Shown here: one piece after another, positions 45,724 to 56,087 of the stretch | How the letters are laid out: each line of letters opens with the position of its first letter | How positions within the stretch are numbered: the first letter of the stretch is position 1 | DNA from: Liolophura sinensis | Taxonomy: Eukaryota > Mollusca > Polyplacophora > Chitonida > Chitonidae | Length of the DNA stretch: 64,000 nt | Assembly (NCBI RefSeq): GCF_032854445.1 | Contig: NC_088301.1 | Location: 19,831,808 to 19,895,807, forward strand | Direction: 5' to 3' | The notes under the pieces: model-generated | Databases searched by the model: none | Told to the model about the DNA's origin: nothing | Seen by the model: the letters and a program-made list of their open reading frames with translations, nothing else | Program-made: the position numbers and the translations under genes

Positions 45724-45944
45724 GGGGGCCTTCGTGGCCGAGGTGTGGGCTCAAATTCAGCTCGTGCGGGCTTCCGCTACGGCCTTATGTGTGGGAACGT
45801 CTGTCAGCAACCTGCTGATGGTCGTGGGTTTCCCCGAGGCTTTACCCCAATTTCCTCCCACCGTAATGCTGTCAGTCATCGTATGAGTGAAATATTCTTG
45901 AGTACGACGTGAAACACCAATCAAGTAAATAAACAAATAAATGC
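45724..45944 (+). mobile_element. SINE-A copy with a deletion in the head
   Basis: Starts GGGGGCCTTCGTGGCCGAGG, then jumps to TGGGCTCAAATTCAGC, so most of the stretch between A and B boxes is lost. The body and the AAAT-type tail are clear. Confidence 0.9.
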
Positions 45945-46296
45945 AAATCCCCTGTCCAAAGCCCGGTTTGAAAGGGCACGTCGTGTGTCTTAGTGATTGG
46001 ATGCGCCTCTAAGCACTAAACCACTACCTGCTCAGACAGAATAATATAATTATCAACACAGCTATACCCTGTAGCACTCAACATGTCAGGGACAAGTAGC
46101 CTACGGCACAGCAAATAACGGCCGTTGTGAATTCAAACCGACCCGTAATCATCTAACTCATTTCACCTGACGGAAGCAAAATGACAAATAGAGGCACCCT
46201 TTCAACAATTACAAGACATCACCTTGGGTGTAGGAACAGTAATCAGGCGATGCCTGTACCATGCACAATTGCCTCTCCAATCTGGTAATAGCAATA
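45945..46296. other. Unique DNA, no gene seen
   Basis: No signal found. Confidence 0.45.
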
Positions 46297-46336
46297 GTCT
46301 GGTAGAATCTGACCCCAGCGTCAGTTTCTACCAGAC
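46297..46336. repeat. Strong 17-bp hairpin
   Basis: GTCTGGTAGAATCTGAC (46297-46313) and GTCAGTTTCTACCAGAC (46320-46336) are inverse complements at 16 of 17 positions around a 6-base loop CCCAGC. TCTGGTAATAGCAATAG just before and GTTTGTCTGGTGGTGG just after add related words. No poly-U tract follows, and function is unknown. Confidence 0.85.
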
Positions 46337-46398
46337 AGTCGTCTCAAAGATCAAGTTTGTCTGGTGGTGGCAGTGATATACAGGGAGAGTAGAGAGTG

Positions 46399-46408
46399 GC
46401 GCATGCGC
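46399..46408. promoter_or_regulatory. GCGCATGCGC palindrome (NRF-1-like)
   Basis: The exact palindrome matches the core of the animal NRF-1 site. It lies in a CpG-bearing stretch (46380-46470) with GTCGACTC and CCTGCGCGTA nearby. No start codon with splice donor was found to pair with it. Confidence 0.35.
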
Positions 46409-46574
46409 TGTAAGGAGCGTGATCTCTGGGTAGGTCCAGACCCTGCGCGTATCTGTGGGTCGACTCTATACTTTACTATTACTGTCGGATAACTTCACCC
46501 TGCCCGGTGTTATCTGTAGCATTTTGTGGACGGTCCGGTAGTAAATATAGATTAGATAGATTTGAATACACCAA

Positions 46575-46770
46575 CAACAATGAGGATGTGACGCATGTTT
46601 AACAAATATATTTGCAATAGAATTTGGTCATTACAGTTATCAAATATGTCCAACCTGTGTTTAATATTAAGAGATATTATTATAATTCAGATTAAGTGCA
46701 TGTGTTTGGACATCAACACCAAAATTTACATTCAAATAATTTTTCAAGACACGGATCACATCCTGCAAAG
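46575..46770. mobile_element. Foldback element, core-only copy
   Basis: Left AATGAGGATGTGACGCATG and right (inverse CAGGATGTGATCCGTGTCTT) form an inverted pair. The order of words (TTTAACAAATATATTTGCAA, TAGAATTTGG, AAAATTTACATTCAAATAA) matches the middle of 24681-25258, without that element's outer arms. Confidence 0.78.
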
Positions 46771-46799
46771 ACGATATATGTGTCAAGAGGTGATCCCAA

Positions 46800-47060
46800 T
46801 ACACTCAAAAAATTAGTCGTCGGAAATATGCTAGAATGTATTCAGTATTTATAACATAACAGAATTAAGAAAGAATTGTGTGTTCATAACATATTCAACA
46901 TAATATTCTGTTAGTGTAATAGAATTTTTATGTTGAATTAAAAAAATATGTGTGTTAAATTGAATAGAATAGTCTGTTGCCAAAAGCACAATAGATCTTG
47001 TATCACTCAGACAATAGACTTTCTGATAAAATTAACTGGAAATTTTCAGATTTTCCTACC
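46800..47060. mobile_element. TA-flanked MITE, worn copy
   Basis: Starts TACACTCAAAAAATTAG. It shares with 56088-56351 the order TGCTAGAATGTATT-like, TAATAGAATTTTTATGTTGA, AATATGTGTGTTAAATT, CACTCAGACAATAGACTTTC. The right end is decayed. It begins 30 bp after the previous element. Confidence 0.8.
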
Positions 47061-47212
47061 CCCTATTTTCTTGTGATATCGGTGAAAATAAGTGGGTCAA
47101 GGGTGCTCTTTAGTGTAGATTTACATGAAGTTCATTGGAGACCACTTGTCTTTCATGAATAATACGCCATGAGTGTCACACGTCGGAGATTGCCCCAGTA
47201 TATCTTGCCCAA

Positions 47213-47600
47213 CGTCAGTGGTTTACTCCAGCAACTTCTTTGCCTCCCACAAAATTGCAGACTTAGGTCTTTGGCGGTAGGAACTAAAAATGGAACAGAA
47301 TCAGGTGCCGTCCCAATTGTTTCCACGAGTCCAAGTCTGTCACTGTTAGAGCTATTTACCTGGATGTGCTCAAAATCTCAACATCGTTATAGCTGTTATA
47401 ACACCAAGGCGACGAGGTCTCCGGGTCTCCGGGAACTCCTTTGCCTCCCACATAATATAGGAACTAAAAATGGAGCAGAATCAGTTCCGTTTCCACAAGT
47501 CCAAGTCTGTGATTATTAGGGCTAATTACCTGAATGTGCCCATAATCTCAACATCATTATAACTGTTATAACATAGGGGCGACGAGGTCGTAACGGTGTG
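47213..47600. repeat. Diverged ~190-bp tandem duplication
   Basis: Both units share CTTTGCCTCCCACA, AGGAACTAAAAATGGA, CAGAATCAG, CCAAGTCTGT, TTACCTG-ATGTGC, ATCTCAACATC and CTGTTATAACA followed by GGCGACGAGGTC. The first has an extra ~25 bp (AATTGCAGACTTAGGTC). No coding evidence. Confidence 0.9.
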
Positions 47601-48525
47601 ATTTTCCCCGCCTCCTACTCATAGCCTTCTGCATGCACTTGACAACCCAGCTACCCTGACAATTAACGTTTCCAAAGACATCATGAATGTACATGTATAG
47701 GCCTAATATATTGAGTCATTGTATGTATATATGATGTGATGAAATTCGTTTATTTGGAGGCTTAGTGAATCGTATAGTGAATCTGAGATCTGTTTTATTC
47801 TTCCCATCACGGCTTACAGAAATGCAGATCTGTACTCTTCCATTCACTAACCTGGAACTCAGTCTTCTCGAGTGTGCTGTCCTCAATATGTCAAAGCCGT
47901 ACACGACATGTTTGTTTTTAATTAATGCGAAAGTAATTCTGACTCCATATCACCAAAATTGTTGGTGAATAATAAACACCATAAACATCACAATTCACAA
48001 TTGGCGCAGTGACATCAACCAAAGCTTTCGATTTCGATTTTCGATTCGAGTTGGCCGCAGTCTGCACTGTTCAAAATGAAATAAACGCCTGGATCTTTTG
48101 CATTTAAACCAAAAAGACGTGAACCATTAAAAGGGCGTATGACAACTTGTATGAGCGTCTTAACTTTGTTCTAATAGTGAACAGAAGGAAATATACGCAA
48201 ACTATTGTGAAACATCAAGATGATGTTACTTTTGGGAAGTCTATACCCTAGCTACGGAGACACGTGGTTCGAAAATGGCGTTTTGCGAAGTTCTGATGCT
48301 TTCAAAATGCATGCGTCGATTACATATGTGTTTATTGTGACGCTATAGCCTATGGTCTGTATCATTCTGTCATAATGAGTTGGATGAGTGGAAATTAATT
48401 CAAAATTACTTACAGACCAGGGTAAATCTGTTTTGCTTTGACACTTTGAGGACAGGAGACTGGAACCGAGTTAGTGAATGTAACGATACGGAGCGGTTAA
48501 AGTGGACGCTATAACAGCTGGACAG
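47601..48525. other. Unique DNA upstream of the candidate start at 48526
   Basis: Moderate CpG content. TTTCGATTTCGATTTTCGAT near 48024 is a small local repeat. No TATA box near the expected position for the exon below. Confidence 0.45.
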
Positions 48526-48572
48526 ATGGCCAACCGATCTCAGAGCCTAGCGAATCTAAACGCTGCATGGAA
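48526..48572 (+). CDS. Possible first coding exon of a plus-strand gene
   Basis: An ATG followed by GCC (good +4 G) opens 15 codons, MANRSQSLANLNAAW, and leaves in phase 2 at a strong donor, TGGAA|GTGAGTGCC (GT at 48573-48574). The local sequence is richer in CpG than its flanks. I found no clearly matching acceptor downstream and do not recognise the peptide. Starts with a matching donor occur by chance, so this is a hint only. Confidence 0.3.
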
Positions 48573-49254
48573 GTGAGTGCCATTTAAAAACTTCAGGCAC
48601 AATTCTTCCCAAAACTGTTTTCTTTTTTTTTACAGAATATTTGCTCTGCCATAAAAAACAGTCGAAGTAGGATAAAATTAGGTGACCTTTACGAACCACA
48701 ACACTTTCGAGGCACGCATTATTGCTAGTGTGTACGCTTTAATTATATATTTATACAAAGTAATAACGCAAAGTATATTCAGTACTGTTACACTTATCTA
48801 CAGAATTTACATGCAGCTAAATAGATCGCAATTAAGTTTTCCCATTCAAGACATACTCGTGTAAGCACAATGCCGATACCACAAAATATATATTCATGAA
48901 ATAAGATATAAACGATTACGGATAGTAAAACCAGAGCATCAACGACATTGTGACATACAAGTGAAATCCAACTACTTTCCAGTTTTACCTCAGGTTTTAT
49001 TCTAACGGTTTCTGGAAATGCTTACAAAGTTGCAAACTCACACCGCCTCACGTGGTAGCACACGGCTTAAGCAGATTAACGTTAAAAAAACGTAGCGTAG
49101 GGAATGGAATGTTTCGTCAGTAATTTAATAGACCAGTCTTTGTAAAAGAAGTATATTATAGAGGTAGAAATACGTAACAAAGAATAGGCCTGAAATTTTC
49201 CAATCGCGCTCAATGTCAAGTGTGAAGTTTTCTATTTATACATTTACTCCAGTC
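48573..49254. other. Unique DNA, no gene seen
   Basis: No signal found; would be intronic if the exon above is real. Confidence 0.45.
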
Positions 49255-49455
49255 TCGTTTAACTCCATACTCAAGAATTTTTCGCTTAAACGTTTAATTT
49301 CGGTCAGTTTTATGTATGGAGGAAACCGGAGTGCCGGGTAAACCACCGACATCTGGCAAGTAACTGACACACCTTCCCACAGGTGACGAACAGATATGCA
49401 CACCGTATTGATGGAAAGAGGGCCAGATAAGCATCGTCGATCGCGTCATCGAAGC
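49255..49455 (-). mobile_element. SINE-B copy
   Basis: AACTCCATACTCAAGAATTT, GGTCAGTTTTATGTATGGAG, GAAACCGGAGTGCCGGGTAA, ACCACCGAC, GTAACTGACACACCTTCCCA, CAGATATGCACACC, AGCATCGTCGATCGCGTC. The most complete of the B copies together with 51370. Confidence 0.78.
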
Positions 49456-49514
49456 CCACAGGCAGTTAGAACTGGGTTTTCTATTTAGTTAAAACACAAA
49501 GTTAAACTTATTAA

Positions 49515-49590
49515 AGGGCAGCAGACACAAATTTAAACATTATGTGAGGGTAGCAGACACAAAATTGAAACATTATGTTAGGGTAGCAGA
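49515..49590. repeat. ~37-bp repeat, two copies plus a partial third
   Basis: GGCAGCAGACACAAATTTAA and GGTAGCAGACACAAAATTGA, each followed by ACATTATGT; a third start GGGTAGCAGACG ends the block. Confidence 0.85.
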
Positions 49591-49770
49591 CGCCCACGTG
49601 ATGTTTTTGCCTCCGGACACTGACTCAATTTCTGACAAGCATCGTCGATTTTTTGGGAAGAAAATTCACAGAACATGTTTAACTGTTTTTTTCCTCGACG
49701 TGGGAGACACATAAAACGAAACTAACACAGTTGCGTTTGATATCGGTTCACCCAAACACACATATATGGA

Positions 49771-50058
49771 TTAACAGCCAGCTTTTACCGCGGACATATG
49801 CCTGGAAGCGTGGGAAGCCAGTCGCGTCGGACTAAAGTGATCTGAACAGGTTCTGAGCCCTAGACGAGACCCGTCGATTAAAGAGGAACTCCATGTCTTA
49901 ACTGAATTTCCAGTCGTGATGCACTCGATGTCAGAAGCTGTAAACGTGTTCCGGAGGCGGTGTAAACTGTTCTTATGGTCATGGCAGCAGTGCAGCAATG
50001 GGATGTCATAGCTCCGTCCGTATAGGTAGACTAAAATGAGAACGGCATCCTGCACCAT
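49771..50058 (-). CDS. Possible terminal exon of an unknown gene
   Basis: A 95-codon minus frame starting at an ATG (50058) or entered by splicing after GTGCAG at about 50050, and ending in TAA at 49771. Many codons end in C or G (GCC, CTC, GTC, TAC, CGG, AGC, GAC, ATC), unlike the AT-rich flanks, which supports coding. It is rich in His, Cys and Ser (PLLHCCHDHKNSLHRLRN). No membrane segment beyond a weak N-terminal stretch and no recognised domain. No clear polyadenylation signal directly downstream. Could also be a fragment of an old element. Confidence 0.3.
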   Translation of the reverse strand: MVQDAVLILVYLYGRSYDIPLLHCCHDHKNSLHRLRNTFTASDIECITTGNSVKTWSSSLIDGSRLGLRTCSDHFSPTRLASHASRHMSAVKAGC

Positions 50059-51369
50059 CTAGTGATGTGACAGTGCGAGAATTATTGACCACGAGGTTGC
50101 TAATATCGTGCACAACATGCATGCTTATAAAATGTGATGACAAGACAGAATTTTGAGAAATACTAGACCAGAAACGTCTACTAATTTGCTGTTAACATCA
50201 CCGCAAATTTATTTTACCGAATTCTGCTTAAGCCATGGCGTATACGCAGCTATTCATGCATTTACATGAACAGTTGTAACAAAAACGTGAGATAAACTGA
50301 CAAGAGCATGGATTTAATTGGTTTATACGTCAGACGATTTGCCCACAATCACACTGTCGTCGGTCCTCTGAATTTACTTTCTGTGCCTTTCATATTGTTT
50401 GAGTTACATACCTATACTTACCTTTAAACCTATATATGTAGATATATATGTACAAAAATGGACCAAGTTATACTTATGTGACATTCATCACACCCCCACT
50501 CCCGCACACTCATGGGGAATTAATGGTATCTCATGCGTGATGCATGAGAGCCTTCGTTCTGATATGACACAGTTGTCAGATTTTACACACAAAAACACCT
50601 ATATATACTGAGATCTAAAATGGCACATGATCATGGTTCTTCAAAGATGATTCTTAAAAGAACTACTTGTGTGTTAAATAGGCATTTATCTATCCATGAT
50701 GTACATTTCTTGTTAAACACGCAGAGGTTCTTCAAGTTAATTCAAATTAAAATACATTCAAATATTATACAGACGTACGACATGCACAGGAGTAATGACT
50801 GCAGTCGAGATTCTCACGCACAGCCAAGGTCACCTTCATACAACACACTTCACTGACCTTGAAAAATGAAACAATTAATTGGTCGATTATATATGCACCA
50901 AAAACTATCGCTTATACGGTTTACTTGCGTATCTTCGAAAGAACCTTGAAATGAAATATAAATTGGCTTGATGATTGCTAACCAGACGAATTGCCACTTA
51001 AATGAAAAATACATAAAATACAGAAACAGCATACCCCAATCAATGTAGGCTATAGCATGCATTTATAATAGATTCGATCTTTGGTTTATTTGTTGTTGTT
51101 ATTTTTTGTGAAAATTAAATGAGGCGTTCCAATTTCAAGGCATACATTTCAAGAGGGTGACGTGTAAATACCAACCTTGGAGCGCTCTTACGTATATACA
51201 ATACTTCGATCATGGATTGACGTAGCCGACACCCAGCTCTTTCACACTCTTTTTCCACGATGGTAACTTAAGGCATGCATAGCTTAATTTAAATTATTAC
51301 CGTTCATTTATATCTGAAATGTCTATCAGATGCAAATTTACTTTTAAATTTTAGCTTTATTTATTTATT
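50059..51369. other. Unique DNA, no gene seen
   Basis: Short frames only; (TTTA)n near 51359 begins the next element. Confidence 0.5.
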
Positions 51370-51645
51370 TATTTGTTTATTAATTTATGTATGCGACTGA
51401 ATTGTTGTTTATAGCGACATACTGGAAAAATGTTCACGTATACAGTTTCACTTATGGGCCCACTTTGTGGGAGTTCTAGTTATAAAACTACCGAGCTGAC
51501 GATCTGACGAGTTACTGATGAAGTACGTGTGACGTTCAGATATGCACCCCATACTAATGGAAGGCAAGTGGTGCTCACCTGATTTTATTCTGCGAAAATG
51601 GCCACACGAGCGTCATCGACCGCGTATTGTCACGAAACCACCATT
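51370..51645 (-). mobile_element. SINE-B copy
   Basis: (TTTA)n, AATTGTTGTTTATAGCGACA, GTTTCACTTATGGGCCCACT, GAGTTACTGATGAAG, GACGTTCAGATATGCACCCC, ATACTAATGGAAGGCAAGTG, CGAGCGTCATCGACCGCG. Confidence 0.72.
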
Positions 51646-51934
51646 CCACCCCTCACAAACTCACACACAATTCAGTTCCGCGTGTTGACGGCATGGTTTG
51701 AAATAAGCTTAAACTGCAGCAAGACCGTCATGGTTCTGTATTAATGGGACTAGAACCAATGAACAATAATGACTCATTTCGTCGTCAGAAGAACAGTTTG
51801 AGTTAAAATAATATGGCTAACCATATTTACTCCTATTTTGTCTCCTGATATTTCTGTATCCTAGTTTAACTACCATTCAGCTTTCACATTTTGTGTCTTT
51901 TCCACCAGTTAAACGCGTAGCAGCTTGTACTGGT

Positions 51935-52140
51935 TGTGCATGCTTGGGGTGCGTGCTAAGACGTGCTATAAACCCTGGGTCGGTCATACCAGAAAGACTG
52001 AGATGTTAGAGGAAGGAAACAAGACTGGTTGACCTGGTGTCAGTATAATGGGACTGGGTTAGGTGTCATTGCTGATGTCTTCGGCACGATACTTCATTGG
52101 CGGCAGGCCTTTGGTGGCATGGACTCGAAGGTCAAGGGTT
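51935..52140 (+). mobile_element. SINE-D copy
   Basis: GGGTCGGTCATACCAGAAAG, GGTGTCAGTATAATGGGACT, GGGTTAGGTGTCATTGCTGA, TTCATTGGCGGCAG. The overlapping 92-codon plus frame (52029-52307) is therefore mostly repeat-derived. Confidence 0.72.
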
Positions 52141-53044
52141 TGTTACTTCATGTGCCGGTGTTGCAAAAAGCTGAAAGATTTGTATCGAAACTATCGGTTT
52201 ACCTTAGCGATAAGATTGGCGATTATTTGCCTGGCGCAATGCTTCTGACAGATGCTACTTCAAAGAACAGATCATTAGCTAATTTATCTTCTTATCTTCC
52301 ACCCTAGGGATAACAACCAAGCTGTATGTCATCTTGCATCAGGCTTGAAATGACATTCGAGACAACCTTCGAATAAACTATAAATCGTGCAAAATGTCAG
52401 AAATGAAACCATACAAGAACTTAGCGGACCCATCATATTGAGCGCCTACATATGTACAGGTCATGCAAAGAAAAGACCATTTTTTTTACACCCGTTTCTC
52501 AAAGCTCACAGAATAAAATGTTTACAAGACCCTGGTGTAAGAGAGTTTAAGACATGTATGGGATCTTTACGGTGTTTTAGAATATATACCGTAAACAGTC
52601 CGGCGCCGCATAAATGATTCCCTTTCGGAAAATCACAAGCATCTGAATATGACCATCTTTGTTGGAAATTCCATGAAATTGTCGACATGGAAAAGACGCA
52701 TAGCAAATTTCGGGTTGAACTATTTCTGCAGGTAAAGAAGAAGAGCTTCGAGTCTAAACTCATCATGGAAATTATCATCATGTTCAACTGATTGCATCTG
52801 ACTACCTTAATGCTTTTATTGCCCTATTCATTTCTCAAGCAGTATACAGCTACGGGCTTAAAATGAGATCTGATTTCCATATTACGATATGGCAGTTATC
52901 AAACCAACAATTCCTCAACAAATGGAAATTGTGGACCAGTTGCTTTTTATTCGATGCTCTTTCAACATATATAGTATAGTATAGTTATAATGTACTAATT
53001 TTGAATCGTGGAAAAGAACTTCACAAATCCTGGCATGTTGTGAG
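52141..53044. other. Unique DNA, no confident gene
   Basis: A 93-codon minus frame (52506-52787) has an acceptor-like TTCTTTACCTGCAG at its left part, but no donor or recognised motif. Confidence 0.45.
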
Positions 53045-53510
53045 AATGAAAGGCCTAAGACCTGTGACCTTGATTTTTTCACATTGACACGACATTGAGA
53101 ATAAAATGTCTGACACCTGTGACCTTGAGTTTTTTGACATTGACATGACATTGAGAATGAAATTTCTGACACCTGTGACCTTCAGTTTTTGACACTGATA
53201 CCATATTGAGAATGAAATGTCTGACACCTGTGACCTTGAGTTTTTGACACTGATACCACATTGATAATGAAATGTCTGACACCTGTGACCTTGAGTTTTT
53301 GACACTGATACCATATTGAGAATGAAATGTTTGACACCTGTGATCTTGAGTTTTTGACACTGATACCACATTGATAATGAAATGTCTGTGACCTGTGACC
53401 TTGAGTTTTTTGACATTGATACGACATTGAGAATGAAATGTCTGACACCTGTGACCTTGAGTTTTTTGACATTGATATGAAATTAAGAATGAAATATCTA
53501 ACACCTACTC
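53045..53510. repeat. 55-bp minisatellite, ~8 copies
   Basis: Units of 55 to 57 bp built on CTGACACCTGTGACCTTGAG, TTTTTGACACTGATACC and ATTGAGAATGAAATGT. Overlapping minus frames (131, 141 and 118 codons) cover it. 55 is 1 modulo 3 and the unit is stop-free in all minus phases. Confidence 0.95.
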
Positions 53511-54269
53511 TGAGACTATTACCAATCAACCTAATCATATATAAGGGGCACTGATGTCATCATACTGAAAGTTGATAATGGGGTACAATGCCCGAATTGA
53601 AACTTTCCATATATTGACAATGTATTTATTTATTTATTTATTTTTTTATTTATTTATTTATTTAATTATATTATTATAATATTTCATATATACGACGGCG
53701 GTCAGCATTATGGTTAGAGAAACACTGGTAGAGCCCGGACGAAACTCACGACCATCGTGGGTAATGGTTTATCAGTAGTCTTTATTATTATTGTATAAAA
53801 TTACGGAGAGAAAAGATATTTTGATGAGTGCCATCGTTCGCGGACAGTCCCTGCCAGATCTCATAGATGTCAAGACCACTAGCCCCTGACCACGAAAACT
53901 GCAAGTACCATTCGAGCTTCAGTCGGTTTGTTAGTTATCAGTTGAGACATCATGGGTTTCCCATGTTCTGCTCGGTTTCCATACATACACGATATACACA
54001 ATTGAAAACAAAAACAGATGACCCTCAACCCCGCCAAACACACCCCTACCCACACACATCAGCTTATCTGGCTGGGATGGATATAATCATAGTACTAATC
54101 ACTCTGGGGAGAATGATATGAGGTGTGTCAGGTGTTGTAAGTGCTCGTCGGGTCTGACACTAGCCACACACAAAAAGCATACCAAGCAATCATGAAGGGA
54201 GTTGTAGCATCTTTAATACCCTAATGAGCATCGTCTTGAAGGCTTATCAGTGTAACCTATCTTAAGTGT
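53511..54269 (-). mobile_element. SINE-A fragment (53619-53762) in otherwise unique DNA
   Basis: An expanded (ATTT)n tail leads into ATATTTCATATATACGACGG, CGGTCAGCATTATGG and CCCGGACGAAACTCACGACC, then GTGGGTAATGG. The rest of the interval holds short frames only. Confidence 0.82.
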
Positions 54270-54545
54270 TTCACCCCGGGTTCAGTTTCCTCCCACCAAA
54301 ATACTGACCGCCGTCGTATAAGTGAAATAAATATTCTTGAGTGCGGCGCAAAACACACATCAAATAAATAAATAAATAAAACTACGTGTAACTATACCAG
54401 AATAACCAGACTATGTGATGATAGATTGTTGCGTAACGCAATATACTCAAGAATATTTCACTTGTACGACGGGGGCCAGTATTATGGTGGGAAGAAATTG
54501 AGGGGAGCCCAGGGGACACTCATGACCATCAACAGGTTGCAGTTA
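54270..54545. mobile_element. Tail-to-tail pair of SINE-A fragments
   Basis: A sense fragment (54270-54382, TTCCTCCCACCAAAATACTG to an (AAAT)n tail) and an antisense fragment (54433-54540, AATATACTCAAGAATATTTC, CCAGTATTATGGTGGGAAG) are separated by about 50 bp. Confidence 0.86.
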
Positions 54546-55388
54546 GTTTGACATCTGCAATACTAAAGCAATGCTGATGCATGTTTACTATCTATTTTAA
54601 CTTTAATAACTTCTGATTAACAAAATCTAATTTTGCAAGATTCTGATAATTCAACGCAACACCGCGCCAATCTGGCATCACTCTAATCTCTCCGGACATG
54701 TCTATTCTTCAGGGATTTAAACTCCAGATTCATTCCGTGCTTTTAATTTAAATGGTAAATGGCAAAATGGTGTCCGGGTCTCTTGTGAGACAATTGGTGC
54801 CAGTAGCGTTACAGACGGAAGAGTAAGATTAGATAAACAACACGAACAAAACAATACGAAGAAATATTTACAGAAACACAATGGTTTTATGGTTTATGGT
54901 TTTACCACTACAATGTCAAAAACTGAACTAGATAAAACTAAATATTAATATTTCTTTTTCGTAAACGATCTATTTTTTGGGCACATCCATATTTTACGTG
55001 ACTTCTATAAAGTATTAGTATAAAGGTTAAAACCGTGGTTCTGACGGTGGTCAACATTTCTAAAACCCTGAAGGAGAGAGTGTAGCTGTAAACAGTAATG
55101 TGTATATAGGTTTCCTCTTAAACCTCAGTGACCCACCGGCCTGTATATCTGTTTATATGCCACGAAAATGAACGCATCGCGAGGGTGAGGACGGTGTACG
55201 TTTAAACCATATGTCGGGCACAATGATCCTCAAACAAACCATGCTTCAGCCACATGCTGTTGATGAACGACTACATCACTACGTACCTTCACTACGCTAC
55301 ATGCTTTAACTTAGATAGCTTTTCTATGTACCTCCGTTTGTATTCTGTACTGGGATGAAAAGTATAGTCTAATCCGATAAAGGCCTAC
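54546..55388. other. Unique DNA; presumed start of the first intron of the minus-strand gene
   Basis: AT-rich, with a small ATGGTTTTATGGTTTATGGT tandem near 54882. No further exon recognised. Confidence 0.5.
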
Positions 55389-55616
55389 CTTATTGGGGCT
55401 TTTTGGCGACGACGGGACCCGGTTACGGAGGCCACTCCAGCTCCTCCCCAAGGAATCTTCCACCCAGGTACTCCCACAGCCCGGGGGTACGGGGACAGAA
55501 AGAGTTGACCGATCCACCGAATCGGATAAAAACACATCATCATCGCCGGAATCGTAATCCGCATAAATCCCTCTCTTTAACAGGGGCCTTTTGGGCTCTT
55601 GTTTCAAGTAACTCAT
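55389..55616 (-). CDS. First coding exon of a minus-strand gene, product unknown
   Basis: ATG at 55616 (GGAC before it, purine at -3) is the first Met after an in-frame stop 30 bases upstream. The 76-codon exon ends at a consensus donor, CCCAATAAG|GTAGGC (GT at 55388-55387), in phase 0. The peptide starts MSYLKQEPKRPLLKRGIYAD. Next comes a very acidic DYDSGDDD patch (about residues 20-27), then a Ser/Pro-rich end with PSSPKSP (residues 68-74). It has no signal peptide or membrane segment and looks like a disordered cytoplasmic N-terminus with proline-directed phosphorylation sites. The exon is markedly more GC-rich than its flanks. A TATAAGG lies about 125 bp upstream on minus. The phase fits the exon at 15736-15923. 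I do not recognise the family. Confidence 0.62.
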
Positions 55617-55734
55617 GTCCGTCGTTGTTTTCTGAGATTGACGACTTTGGCCAATCTTTTAAACCATGCACTTTGACTCCCTTACATCCCTTTCGAAACT
55701 GTTTTCGAGGTTGTTGAAGGAATCTGGTATGAAT

Positions 55735-55741
55735 CCTTATA
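55735..55741 (-). promoter_or_regulatory. TATA-like box for the minus-strand gene
   Basis: TATAAGG on the minus strand, with CCTTCAACAACC (possible initiator) about 25 bases downstream near 55715. That would give a 5' leader of about 100 bases before the ATG at 55616. Confidence 0.35.
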
Positions 55742-55977
55742 GACCGACCGCAGCCTTAGTGGTCGTATTCTTGGCGTGAAGATCGATACACGTTATAGCT
55801 GTTCCACGCTGAAATCACCTGAGAGAGGTTGTTTGTTCATGAACATGCAATGTGCGCCACCGACTTATTAGCGGACACTGGGCATCGCCTTAGAGCTACT
55901 CACCCACCGTTCTGATGATTTGTATGCCAGGGACATTATGAACACCGAGACGGATCATAACAGAAAATCGACACTGA

Positions 55978-56046
55978 TATAAAACTGCATGCTGGTGCAC
56001 TTCAACTGAACTCTTGACTTTTGTGGTCGGACATATAGTTATGGAG
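55978..56046 (+). promoter_or_regulatory. TATA box, initiator and short first exon on plus
   Basis: TATAAAA at 55978-55984 is followed after about 26 bases by TTCAACT (initiator-like, near 56004). About 40 bases later comes ATGGAG|GTAAGAACC, with the donor GT at 56047-56048. The spacing fits a core promoter and a leader exon carrying a two-codon start. It lies 237 bp from the minus-strand TATA-like box, giving a possible divergent pair. No downstream acceptor was identified. Confidence 0.33.
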
Positions 56047-56087
56047 GTAAGAACCTTAAAACTCCTTATACACTATAACCATATGTG

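Noticed and set aside
52029-52307. 92-codon plus frame as a gene
   Set aside because: Its first half overlaps the SINE-D body (GGTGTCAGTATAATG...), so it is mostly repeat-derived.
53021-53538. Three overlapping minus frames of 118 to 141 codons
   Set aside because: 55-bp array lacking stops in any minus phase.
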